The notes below the pieces were generated by a model. It was not told the DNA's origin. It saw only the letters and a program-made list of their open reading frames with translations, and searched no databases. Shown here one piece after another: positions 1 through 8,118 of a DNA stretch of 64,000 bases. The stretch comes from Flavobacteriaceae bacterium (lineage in GTDB: Bacteria > Bacteroidota > Bacteroidia > Flavobacteriales > Flavobacteriaceae): positions 55,805 to 119,804 of the forward strand of contig PBNP01000002.1 of assembly GCA_002723295.1 (NCBI GenBank). Direction: 5' to 3'. The first letter of the stretch is position 1; every line of letters begins with the position of its first letter. The translations under genes were made by a program, and so were the position numbers.

Positions 1-922
1 TCAGATGAAGAATATTTCAAAATTCACTCGCAAAATATTGGAAGAAAATTTTGTAATAAATAATATAAAAGTTGAGTATCATCAAAAAAGTAAAGATGGA
101 ACAATAAAAAATTCAATTAGACTTTTTGATGGTTTAAAAATAGAGTCTGTTTTGATTCCTACTGAGAATAGAATAACAGCATGTATTTCATCCCAAGTTG
201 GCTGTAGTTTAGATTGTAAATTTTGCGCAACTTCCAGATTAAAAAGATTAAGGAATTTGAATCCAGATGAAATTTTTGATCAAGTTTTATTAATTAATAT
301 GCAGGCAAAAAAGTATTATAATAAATCCTTAACAAATATTGTCTTCATGGGCATGGGAGAACCGCTTATGAATTATAACAATGTAGTTAAAGCAATTAAT
401 AAAATAAGTGCAGTTGATGGATTAGGAATTTCTTTAAAAAAAATTACTTTATCAACATCTGGAATTCCTAAAATGATAAAAAAATTAGCTGATGACAAAG
501 TTAAGTTCCAGCTTGCAGTATCACTTCATAGTGCTCGTCAATCAATTAGAGAAAAAATAATGCCATTTACAGTAAATTTTCCTCTAAATGAACTAAAAGA
601 TTCATTAGAATATTGGTATAGTAAAACAAAAAAAAGAGTAACCTATGAGTATATAATATGGAAAGATATAAATGATAAAGATGAAGACATTAAATCTTTA
701 GTTGAATTTTGTAGTTATATTCCTTCAAAAGTTAATTTTATTGAATATAATAATATAGGCTCAGATGATTTTTTATCAGTAAGTTATAATAAAATACTAA
801 GCTATCAAGATGCATTAAAAAGAGCAAACATTACTTCTACAATAAGAAAATCAAGAGGAGAAGATATTAGTGCAGCATGTGGGCAACTAGCAAATAATAT
901 TTCGCGCAATTCTAAATACTAA
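1..922 (+). CDS. rlmN: 23S rRNA (adenine-C2)-methyltransferase RlmN, 5' end cut by window
   Basis: Radical SAM enzyme that methylates A2503 of 23S rRNA and A37 of some tRNAs. Counting from the first in-window Met (position 5), the [4Fe-4S] cysteines of the CxxxCxxC motif are C67, C71 and C74. The two catalytic cysteines of the family are C60 and C292, the latter in an AACGQL context. The frame is open to the window edge, and the family has about 40 more N-terminal residues than the 305 seen here, so the Met at position 5 is internal and the true start lies upstream. The protein is otherwise complete to its stop. A promoter for the next gene begins just after the stop codon. Confidence 0.95.
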   Translation, partial: QMKNISKFTRKILEENFVINNIKVEYHQKSKDGTIKNSIRLFDGLKIESVLIPTENRITACISSQVGCSLDCKFCATSRLKRLRNLNPDEIFDQVLLINMQAKKYYNKSLTNIVFMGMGEPLMNYNNVVKAINKISAVDGLGISLKKITLSTSGIPKMIKKLADDKVKFQLAVSLHSARQSIREKIMPFTVNFPLNELKDSLEYWYSKTKKRVTYEYIIWKDINDKDEDIKSLVEFCSYIPSKVNFIEYNNIGSDDFLSVSYNKILSYQDALKRANITSTIRKSRGEDISAACGQLANNISRNSKY

Positions 923-925
923 AGT

Positions 926-953
926 TTGTCTTATTAATTATAGACTATATTTG
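926..953 (+). promoter_or_regulatory. Bacteroidota-type promoter for the polyprenyl synthase gene
   Basis: TTG at 926-928 (-33 element), 17 nt spacer, then TATATTTG at 946-953 (-7 element). This matches the Bacteroidota SigA consensus TTG-N17-23-TAnnTTTG. The -7 box ends only 6 nt before the ATG at 960, so the transcript should be nearly leaderless. Confidence 0.65.
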
Positions 954-959
954 AAATAT

Positions 960-1940
960 ATGAAAATTACTGAGGAAATTAAGGCGCCAATTTATAAAGA
1001 AATGGAAATGTTTGAAAAAAAAATTTTTGAATCCATTTCTTCAAAAGTTGTCTTGTTGAATCGTATAACTAAATTTATAGTTGATAGAAAAGGAAAACAA
1101 ATTCGCCCAATGTTTGTTTTTTTAATTGCAAAACTTTTTTCAAAAAATCAGATAGTAAATGAAAGGACTTATAGAGGAGCAACTATAATTGAATTAATTC
1201 ATACAGCGACTTTAGTCCACGATGATGTTGTAGACAACTCTACTCAGCGAAGAGGATTCTTTTCAATTAATGCTTTGTGGAAAAATAAAATTGCTGTTTT
1301 AGTTGGCGATTATCTTCTTTCTAAAGGACTTTTATTGTCCATAGAGAATGAAGATTTTGATTTACTTAAGATAATTTCTGTAGCTGTTAGTAAAATGAGT
1401 CAAGGAGAATTATTACAAATAGAAAAATCGCGAATAATGGATATTGACGAGGATATATATTTTAAGATTATTCGTCAAAAAACAGCGTCATTATTAGCGG
1501 CTTGCTGTTCTATGGGTGCTAAATCAGTACATGCAACTGTTGATGAAGTAAAAAAAACATATAAATTCGGAGAATTAATTGGAATGGCATTTCAAATAAA
1601 AGATGATTTATTTGATTATACTGAAGCTAAAATTGGTAAGCCTACAGGGGCAGATATAAAAGAAAAAAAAATAACACTACCTCTTATTTATGCAATAAAT
1701 GTTGCTGACAAAAAAGATAAAGAATGGATTATAAATGTAATTAAAAACAATACAGGAAATAAAAAAATTGTTAGACAATTAGTTAATAAAGTTATTGATT
1801 TAGGTGGTTTAGAGTATGCGTCTAATTTGATGAATAATTATAAAGATAATGCCTTAGCTCAATTGAATGATTTTCCAAAAAACAAATTTAGACACTCATT
1901 AGAACTTATGGTAAATTATGTTGTTGAACGTAATATATAA
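960..1940 (+). CDS. Polyprenyl (octaprenyl-type) diphosphate synthase
   Basis: Trans-prenyltransferase that elongates allylic diphosphates with IPP to make the C35-C45 side chain of menaquinone. Both aspartate-rich Mg-diphosphate motifs are present: DDVVD at residues 88-92 (followed by RRG) and DDLFD near residue 210. The GKQIRP substrate-binding motif is at 45-50. Length is 326 aa, normal for the family. An in-frame TTG exists at 951, but it lies inside the -7 promoter box, so the ATG at 960 (MKITEEIK) is chosen. The exact chain length of the product cannot be read from the sequence. Confidence 0.9.
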   Translation: MKITEEIKAPIYKEMEMFEKKIFESISSKVVLLNRITKFIVDRKGKQIRPMFVFLIAKLFSKNQIVNERTYRGATIIELIHTATLVHDDVVDNSTQRRGFFSINALWKNKIAVLVGDYLLSKGLLLSIENEDFDLLKIISVAVSKMSQGELLQIEKSRIMDIDEDIYFKIIRQKTASLLAACCSMGAKSVHATVDEVKKTYKFGELIGMAFQIKDDLFDYTEAKIGKPTGADIKEKKITLPLIYAINVADKKDKEWIINVIKNNTGNKKIVRQLVNKVIDLGGLEYASNLMNNYKDNALAQLNDFPKNKFRHSLELMVNYVVERNI

Positions 1941-1978
1941 ATCCCTTTCTTTTTTATATTTTTATAATAAAAGTTCCT

Positions 1979-3934
1979 GTGATTTCTAGAGACACTATAG
2001 ATAAAGTTTATGAGACTGCTAAAGTAGAGGAGGTTATTAGTGATTTTGTTTCTCTAAAAAAAGCAGGATCAAATTATAAGGCTTTAAGTCCATTTACAAA
2101 AGAAAAGACGCCAAGTTTCATGGTTTCACCTGTTAAACAAATTTGGAAAGACTTTAGTAGTGGTAAAGGAGGCAATGTTGTAGCTTTTTTAATGGAGCAT
2201 GAGCATTTGTCTTATCCTGAAGCTATTAGGTATCTAGCAAAAAAGTATTCTATTGAAATAGAAGAAACTAGGCAAACAGAATATGAAAAGTCACAAAATA
2301 ATGACAGGGAAAGTCTTTATTTGATTTCTAAATTTGCTTGTGAATTTTTTGAAAAATGTCTTTGGAATACTGAAGAAGGCAAATCAATCGGAATAACATA
2401 TTTTAAGGAAAGAGGTTTTGATGATGAAACAATTAAAAATTTTAGACTTGGATATTCTCCAGAACAAAATGATGCATTTTCCTCAATCGCATTAAAAAAA
2501 GGTTATAATGACAACTATATTATTCGATCAGGACTTGTTATTGATAACATAAAAAGAAAGAATAAAATTGATCGTTTTAGGGGAAGAGTGATTTTTCCAA
2601 TAAGAAGTTTATCTGGAAGAGTTCAAGGTTTTGGAGGAAGAATACTTAAAAAGAATCTAAAAGCTGCAAAATACATTAATTCTCCAGAAAGTGAGATTTA
2701 TAGTAAGAGCAAGGTACTATATGGATTTTATGAAGCCAAGAAATCAATTGCTAAGGAGGATTGTTGTTATTTGGTTGAGGGATACACTGATGTAATTCAA
2801 CTTCATCAATCAGGTATTTCAAATTCAGTTTCATCTTCTGGTACAGCATTAACTTATGATCAAATAAGATTAATTAAAAGATTAACATTAAATATAATAG
2901 TGCTTTTTGATTCGGATCCTTCTGGAATTAAAGCTGCTTTAAGAGGTGTAGATCTAATATTAGAACAAGGCCTTAAAGTTAGAATTTGTGTTTTTCCAGA
3001 GGGAGAGGATCCTGATAGTTTTGCAAAAAATAATTCTCCAAGTTTTTTAAAAAATTTTTTAGAAGATAATACTAAAGATTTTATTCAATTTAAAGCAAAT
3101 CTTTTATCTAAAGAAAGCATTAATGATCCAATTAAAAAAACATCTATAGTAAGAGATATAATTCATAGCATTTCAAAAATTCCTGATTTAATTCAACAAG
3201 AGTTTTATTTGAAAAGTTGTTCAGAAATTATGGGGGTAAGTGAAAGAGTATTGTTTAGTGTATTAGCTCAAGAAAAGAATCAATTTATTCGAAATAAAAA
3301 TTTTAGACAGAAAAATGTTTTACCAAATAGAATTCACAAAACAGAATCAACAAAACATATTGATAATTCATACAATCTTGAAAAACAGATTATTTCAATT
3401 TTATTACAATTTGGTCATTTAGAGGCAGAATACGAAGAGGTTGTATTAAAAACTAATGAAAATGGTGAAATAACTGAAAGCTTTGAAAATATTAAAGCAA
3501 AAGTTTTTGAAAAGATATTTCTTGATCTTCAACAAGATGAGGTTGAATTAGCAGATCCGAATTTTCGAAATTTATTTCATAGATTAATTTCAGCTTTTCA
3601 AGTAAAAGGAGACTTAGCTATAAATAGTATGCTTTTTAAAGAAAAAAATGATTTAAATACGATTATTACTGATTTATTAATGGATGCTGAAAAATATTTT
3701 TTACACTCATGGGATACAAAAAATATTTTTGTAAAAAGTAAAACAGATGAATTAGGTCAATTAGTAACTGAAACAATACTTACTTTAAGAAAAAATCTTA
3801 TCAATGAAAAAATAAATAAATTAAAAAGTCAGCTAAGTAGTGGAGATAAAAACCATAAAGACCTTTTAGAAGATATAATTAATTATAATAGGTTGAAAAA
3901 AACTTTATCAAAGAAATTAAACAGGGTTATATAA
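1979..3934 (+). CDS. dnaG: DNA primase DnaG with degenerate zinc finger
   Basis: Makes RNA primers at the replication fork together with DnaB. GTG start, 651 aa. The N-terminal CHC2 domain is recognisable (SPFTKEKTPSF, SGKGGN), but the four zinc ligands of E. coli DnaG (C40, H43, C61, C64) correspond to S37, T40, D58 and S61. The Toprim core is intact, with VEGYTD and the acidic LFDSDPSG motif, and the C-terminal DnaB-binding region follows. Loss of the zinc ligands is, as I recall, shared by other Flavobacteriaceae primases, so this is probably a lineage trait and not damage. It ends 8 nt from the convergent remnant end of nadE. Confidence 0.95.
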   Translation: MISRDTIDKVYETAKVEEVISDFVSLKKAGSNYKALSPFTKEKTPSFMVSPVKQIWKDFSSGKGGNVVAFLMEHEHLSYPEAIRYLAKKYSIEIEETRQTEYEKSQNNDRESLYLISKFACEFFEKCLWNTEEGKSIGITYFKERGFDDETIKNFRLGYSPEQNDAFSSIALKKGYNDNYIIRSGLVIDNIKRKNKIDRFRGRVIFPIRSLSGRVQGFGGRILKKNLKAAKYINSPESEIYSKSKVLYGFYEAKKSIAKEDCCYLVEGYTDVIQLHQSGISNSVSSSGTALTYDQIRLIKRLTLNIIVLFDSDPSGIKAALRGVDLILEQGLKVRICVFPEGEDPDSFAKNNSPSFLKNFLEDNTKDFIQFKANLLSKESINDPIKKTSIVRDIIHSISKIPDLIQQEFYLKSCSEIMGVSERVLFSVLAQEKNQFIRNKNFRQKNVLPNRIHKTESTKHIDNSYNLEKQIISILLQFGHLEAEYEEVVLKTNENGEITESFENIKAKVFEKIFLDLQQDEVELADPNFRNLFHRLISAFQVKGDLAINSMLFKEKNDLNTIITDLLMDAEKYFLHSWDTKNIFVKSKTDELGQLVTETILTLRKNLINEKINKLKSQLSSGDKNHKDLLEDIINYNRLKKTLSKKLNRVI

Positions 3935-3942
3935 ATTTTTGT

Positions 3943-4734
3943 TTAAAGAATTTTTTTTGGAATCTTACATATTGGTATGGGCAACATCTTGTGTTGATTT
4001 TTATTGTTTAATTTTAAATAAATCATTCTTGTAGCAGCCTGTTTTTTTGTAAGGTTTTCGATTGGCACATTATTAGAAATAAGATTCATAGCCTCTTCAA
4101 TAGAAGAGTATTTTGCTCCAATTTATTCTTCATCTGTTCGGTTGTCATCCCATAAACCATCTGCAGGAATAGCCTTTTGAATAGAACTAATAATTTTTAA
4201 ATGTGAAGCGAGTGAATAAACATCAGATTTCAAGAGGTCAGCAATAGGACATAAGTCTACTGCACCATCACCATGCTTTGTATAAAATCCAATTCCAAAG
4301 TCTTCAACTTTATTACCTGTTCCAACAACAAGAGATTTATAATAGCCTGCAAAATAATACAAGGTAATCATTCTTAATCTAGCCCTTGTGTTGGCTAAAC
4401 TTAATAAATCAAGGTTATGTTTATTTTGTTTAATTAATTCACCTTTAAATGATTCAAAAACATTAGTTAATGAATGAGAAATGATTTTAACATTTTTATA
4501 ATTCTTTTTTAACCATTTTAAATGCTCCTTAGCTCTAGAAATTTGATTTTTATTTTGATGAATGGACATTTCTATTGCATAAACTGGAAATTCAGTAAGA
4601 GCACATAGTGTAGATGTAACAGCAGAATCAACTCCCCCTGAAACCCCAATAATAAAACCATTTTGATTAGCTTCACTTATATACTTTTTTAACCATTCAA
4701 TTATATGCTCTTTAACTTTTTCTGGGTATTTCAT
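3943..4734 (-). pseudogene. nadE: NAD+ synthetase NadE, interrupted by an in-frame TAA
   Basis: Ammonia-type NAD synthetase, converting deamido-NAD to NAD with ATP. The N-terminal PP-loop is intact (SGGVDSAV). After NRTDEE the frame meets TAA at 4125-4123, then continues without a break for 59 codons (IGAKYSS... to PKKIL) up to TAA at 3945-3943. The full frame would be 263 aa including the stop position, which is the usual length of this family in Flavobacteriia. The family has Gln in the TDE(D/E)Q-IGA context, so the simplest explanation is CAA to TAA. The 203-aa product alone would lack the C-terminal part that completes the dimer and active site. It may be a sequencing error, a real nonsense mutation or a readthrough case. 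No second nadE is visible in the window. Confidence 0.85.
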
Positions 4735-4755
4735 TTAATAATTATATTATCAATG

Positions 4756-4763
4756 TAAATTTG
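4756..4763 (+). promoter_or_regulatory. Putative -7 promoter element for gldB
   Basis: TAAATTTG matches the Bacteroidota -7 consensus TAnnTTTG and lies in the short region between divergent nadE and gldB. No good TTG -33 element is seen at the right distance. If used, transcription would begin near 4770, so the TTG at 4761 could not be the gldB start. Confidence 0.4.
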
Positions 4764-4778
4764 TGTAAAGTTAGAAAT

Positions 4779-5784
4779 TTGAAAACTAAATTCAATTTGC
4801 AAAAGAATCGTTTTATCTCTTTTTTATTTTTATGCAAGGTTTTGTTGTTTATAAATGGATGTAAACAACATAATTCAGATGAACAAAAAATTAGTTCTAT
4901 GAAATTAAAAGTTAAAATTGAGAGATTTGAAAAGAAATTTAAACTTATTGACACTTTAAATATTAATAAATTAAAAGGAAACTATTCTTTTTTTTTTCCC
5001 AGGTAATTATTCAGATAGCTTTTGGATAAAAAAGAAAGATGATAGTGCATATAAATTACTAGAAGATTCTGTTTCAAAAGAATTTGCAGATATCAAACCT
5101 ATTGAAAATGAATTAACTCATTTCTTTAAGCACTTGAAAAATCAATTCCCGTCAATTATAATGCCTCGTGTGATTTCTCTAATTAACAATGTGGATTATC
5201 AAAATAATGTAATTTTAGCAGACTCTTTGTTGTTAATTTCGCTTGATTGTTTTATGGGGGCAGACCATCATTTATATAAAGGCATTCCCCTATATGTAAA
5301 AAAAAATATGAATAAGCATAATTTAACTTCTAAAGTTGTTGAAGAATATGCAAAGTATATTATTGATTTTCCAAAGGATAGGAGTTTTTTATCAAAAATG
5401 GTTTATCACGGAAAATTACTTTATATAAAGGATATACTCATGCCTCATCATGAGGACTCTTTAAAAATTGGATATACAAGAGATCAAAATAAATGGGTGA
5501 ATGAAAACGAAGTTTTTATTTGGCAATATATGATTGAAAAGCAAATATTATTTAGTACAAAAACAACATTAGATTACAGATTTCTTATGCCAGCTCCCTT
5601 TTCTAAATTTTACTTAGAAATAGACAATGATTCTCCTGGAAGGATTGGTCAATGGATTGGTTGGCAAATAGTAAAATCTTATAAGGATGAATTTCCAGAT
5701 TCAAAATTACAAGAAATTCTTTCTATGCCTAGTCAAGATCTTTTTAATAAATCAAAATATAAACCTAGAAGAATATGGAAATAA
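4779..5784 (+). pseudogene. gldB: Gliding motility lipoprotein GldB, split by a frameshift in a T10 tract
   Basis: GldB is a cell-envelope lipoprotein needed for flavobacterial gliding and type IX secretion. The first segment (to 5006) has a hydrophobic signal ending in FINGC, a plausible lipobox, and a KVKIERFEKKF stretch typical of the family. The second segment (frame of 5134-5784) carries the conserved body, including DSPGRIGQWIGWQI and FNKSKYKPRR. The two join if one T is removed from the run of ten T at 4988-4997: the reading then passes through FFFPGNYSDSFWIKKKD, matching the family. No ATG start is seen; TTG at 4779 or 4797 are candidates. The 3' end overlaps gldC by 10 nt. Whether the frameshift is real, phase-variable or an error is open. 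Confidence 0.85.
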
Positions 5785-6107
5785 ACCAAAAGGCTCCAAT
5801 TACAATTAATGTAGAATTAGATGAGAATAAAATTCCAAAAAAAATCTCTTGGTCTGCTCCAGATGGAGGGTTAGAGGATCAAAATGCTAAAGCCATGTTA
5901 TTGTCTTTTTGGAATTATGAAAAAAAGGAATCATTTAGAATGGATCTTTGGGTAAAAGACATGCCCATCGAAGACATGAAACAATTTTTTTATCAAAACT
6001 TAGTTAGTATGACAAAAACCTATTATAAAGCTACTCAAGATGAAAAAATGACAGCTACAATGAATGATTTTTGTGATTATTTTTCTGAAAAATTAAACTT
6101 GAAATAG
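5775..6107 (+). CDS. gldC: Gliding motility protein GldC
   Basis: Small soluble protein (110 aa) always found next to gldB in Flavobacteriia; it aids gliding but is not strictly required in Flavobacterium johnsoniae. Recognised by its family pattern: ITINVELDENKIPKKISWSA near the N-terminus and MLLSFWNYEKKESFRMDLW in the middle. The ATG overlaps the last 10 nt of gldB, so it is co-transcribed and probably translationally coupled. The frameshift upstream in gldB could therefore lower its expression. It is intact and converges with engB, whose stop is 6 nt away. Confidence 0.92.
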   Translation: MEINQKAPITINVELDENKIPKKISWSAPDGGLEDQNAKAMLLSFWNYEKKESFRMDLWVKDMPIEDMKQFFYQNLVSMTKTYYKATQDEKMTATMNDFCDYFSEKLNLK

Positions 6108-6113
6108 AAATTT

Positions 6114-6713
6114 TTAAAGTATTAATTTATTTAATTCGTCTATATATTTTAGTATGTTCTTTAAGCCTGATTTATTAACTGATGATGTAATGAAATATTT
6201 AGGAATGGAACTCCACTTTTCATTCATTTTTTCAAAGAAAGCTTCAACATTCTCTTGTAAATCTTTAGATTTAATTTTGTCAGATTTAGTAAAAACTATA
6301 CTAAATGGGAGTTTTTTTTCCCCAAGCCAATTTATAAATTCTAGGTCAATTTTCTGAGGCTTAATCCTAATATCTATTAGAAGAAATGCTGAAATCATTT
6401 GTTTTCGTTCTAAAAAGTATTTTATTATATATTCTTGAAATTTTTTTTTGTTCTGTTTTGAGGTCAGAGCATAACCATATCCAGGTAAATCAACTATATG
6501 CCAACTTTTATTAATTAAATAATGATTAATTAATTGAGTTTTCCCAGGCTTTGAAGAAATTAATGCTAATCTTTTATTATTACACAAAGCATTAATTAAA
6601 GAAGACTTGCCAACATTAGATCTGCCAATAAAAGCATAATCAGGCAAATTATTATTAGGGCACTTGCTTACATCAGTATTACTAATAAGAAACTTTGAGT
6701 TAATTATTTGCAT
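6114..6713 (-). CDS. engB: Ribosome biogenesis GTPase EngB (YihA/YsxC)
   Basis: GTPase required for assembly of the large ribosomal subunit. It shows G1 GRSNVGKSS, G3 DLPGYG and G4 TKSDK in order. The frame is open further upstream, but family proteins start close to the MQIINSKF Met, so ATG at 6713 is chosen (199 aa). That puts the start 2 nt after the stop of the upstream hydrolase gene, consistent with a two-gene operon. Confidence 0.93.
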   Translation of the reverse strand: MQIINSKFLISNTDVSKCPNNNLPDYAFIGRSNVGKSSLINALCNNKRLALISSKPGKTQLINHYLINKSWHIVDLPGYGYALTSKQNKKKFQEYIIKYFLERKQMISAFLLIDIRIKPQKIDLEFINWLGEKKLPFSIVFTKSDKIKSKDLQENVEAFFEKMNEKWSSIPKYFITSSVNKSGLKNILKYIDELNKLIL

Positions 6714-6715
6714 AA

Positions 6716-7483
6716 TTAAAAACCTCTTTTGTGAATCCAATCATATACTATTTTGTTAAATATATCAGGATGCTCCATCATTGGAGCATGACCGCATTTA
6801 TCTATCCAAAAAAGATTAGAATCAGGAAGAAGAGAATTAAATTCTTTAGCAACACTAGGAGGAGTAACAGTATCTTGTTTTCCCCAAACAATTAATGAAG
6901 GATTAGTTATATCAGGAAGATCTTTAGACATGTTATGACGTATTGCACTTTTTGCAATTGTAAGTGTTTTAATGATTTTATTTCGGTCATTAACTGTTTC
7001 AAAAATTTCATCAACTAGACTTTTAGTAGCAATTTTTGGATCATAAAATACTTCTTCTGTTTTTGCTTTAATATAACTATAATTTCCACGTTTTGGATAT
7101 CCATCACCCATTGAATTCTCATAAAGCCCAGAGCTTCCTGTTATTACTAATCCTAGTACTTTTTTTTTGAAAATTTTGGTATAAATTAGCCCTATATGTC
7201 CACCAAGTGAGTTCCCAATTAGAATTATGTTTTTTAGTTTTTTAAATAGAATAAAACTATTTAGATATTCAACAAACTTTTTAACATTTGTTTCTTTTAT
7301 AGGCATGTCATATAAAGGTAAAATTGGCATTAGTACTTTATAGCCTTTTTTAGGGAAAAAAGAAAAAAGAGAATTAAAATTACTTAACCCACCCATCAAA
7401 CCATGAAGAAGTATTATAGGTTGACCTTTTCCATACTCAACATATTTAAATGATTTTTCCTGTATTATATTAATCTTATTCAT
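6716..7483 (-). CDS. Alpha/beta hydrolase
   Basis: A 255-aa alpha/beta-hydrolase fold protein. Visible elements: the oxyanion-hole HG of LLHGLMGG, the nucleophile elbow GNSLGGH, a catalytic Asp in VWGKQDTVTP, and the catalytic His in KCGHAPMMEHP. There is no signal peptide, so it is probably cytoplasmic. A hydrolase of this kind commonly sits next to engB in Flavobacteriia. The substrate cannot be inferred; esters are likely. It is divergent from the mraZ operon. Confidence 0.85.
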   Translation of the reverse strand: MNKINIIQEKSFKYVEYGKGQPIILLHGLMGGLSNFNSLFSFFPKKGYKVLMPILPLYDMPIKETNVKKFVEYLNSFILFKKLKNIILIGNSLGGHIGLIYTKIFKKKVLGLVITGSSGLYENSMGDGYPKRGNYSYIKAKTEEVFYDPKIATKSLVDEIFETVNDRNKIIKTLTIAKSAIRHNMSKDLPDITNPSLIVWGKQDTVTPPSVAKEFNSLLPDSNLFWIDKCGHAPMMEHPDIFNKIVYDWIHKRGF

Positions 7484-7581
7484 CCCAGATTGTTAATGAC
7501 AAATATATTCATTTGAAGTCAATATTACATTTTTATTGATTTAGAATCTTATTTGTAAAATATTGAAAAAATATTAACAAA

Positions 7582-7611
7582 GTGGTATTTTGTGGTAAAA
7601 TGTGGGGAATA
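7582..7611 (+). promoter_or_regulatory. MraZ-type operator: three GTGG repeats at 10-bp spacing
   Basis: GTGG occurs at 7582, 7592 and 7602, exactly one helical turn apart, in the pattern GTGGtatttt-GTGGtaaaat-GTGGggaata. MraZ is known to bind tandem TGGGN-like repeats with 5-nt spacers upstream of its own gene. The site lies just upstream of a -7 element and would overlap the -33 region, so binding should repress the whole dcw operon. Confidence 0.75.
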
Positions 7612-7617
7612 ATTAAT

Positions 7618-7625
7618 TATATTTG
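7618..7625 (+). promoter_or_regulatory. -7 promoter element of the dcw operon
   Basis: TATATTTG matches TAnnTTTG perfectly. A TTG at 7590-7592 lies 25 nt upstream, slightly beyond the usual spacing and inside the MraZ repeats. The predicted start of transcription is near 7632, about 20 nt before the mraZ start codon. Confidence 0.55.
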
Positions 7626-7650
7626 ATTATTCATTAGTCAAAAAAGTGAA

Positions 7651-8118
7651 GTGAAACATTATATTGGAACATATGAGTGTAAAGCTGATTCTAAAGGAAG
7701 AATAATGATACCAATGCCTTTAAAAAAACAATTGGCAAAAAACTTAAAGGAAGGGTTTGTTATTAAACGTGCTGTATTTAATTCTTGTCTTGAATTGTAT
7801 ACGTTTTATGAATGGTCTTTATTAATGGAAAAAGTTAATTCATTAAATCGGTTTAACAAGAAAAACAATGATTTTGTAAGAAGGTTCACTGCTGGTGTTA
7901 AGTTAGTTGATATTGACATGTCTGGAAGATTGTTAATTCCAAAAGACTTATTTAAACATGCAAAAATTGATAAAGAAGTGGTTATTTCATCTGTAGTGAA
8001 TATTCTTGAAATATGGGATAAAACCCTTTATGAGAAATCAATAAATGAAGCCACTGTAGATTTTGGATTTTTGGCTGAAGATGTAATGGGAGATAAAAAT
8101 GGAACAGTTATATCATAA
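7651..8118 (+). CDS. mraZ: Transcriptional regulator MraZ
   Basis: First gene of the dcw cluster and a DNA-binding repressor of it, forming ring-shaped oligomers. Two SpoVT/AbrB-type half-domains are visible with DSKGRIMIP and DMSGRLLIP, the conserved DxxGR signatures. GTG start; 155 aa, normal for Bacteroidota. It overlaps rsmH by 20 nt. Its probable operator (three GTGG repeats) lies 40-70 nt upstream. Confidence 0.95.
   Translation: MKHYIGTYECKADSKGRIMIPMPLKKQLAKNLKEGFVIKRAVFNSCLELYTFYEWSLLMEKVNSLNRFNKKNNDFVRRFTAGVKLVDIDMSGRLLIPKDLFKHAKIDKEVVISSVVNILEIWDKTLYEKSINEATVDFGFLAEDVMGDKNGTVIS

Noticed and set aside
951..959. TTG at 951 as the start of the polyprenyl synthase
   Set aside because: It lies within the -7 promoter box; the ATG at 960 fits the family N-terminus.
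4123..4125. Stop-codon reassignment (TAA read as Gln) to explain nadE
   Set aside because: Most genes in the window end in TAA at positions that match family lengths, so TAA works as a stop codon.
4761..4763. TTG at 4761 as the gldB start
   Set aside because: It overlaps the TAAATTTG promoter element; later TTG codons give a more normal lipoprotein signal.
4742..4954. Minus-strand 70-codon frame opposite gldB
   Set aside because: No homology pattern; it is the complement of the gldB 5' part.
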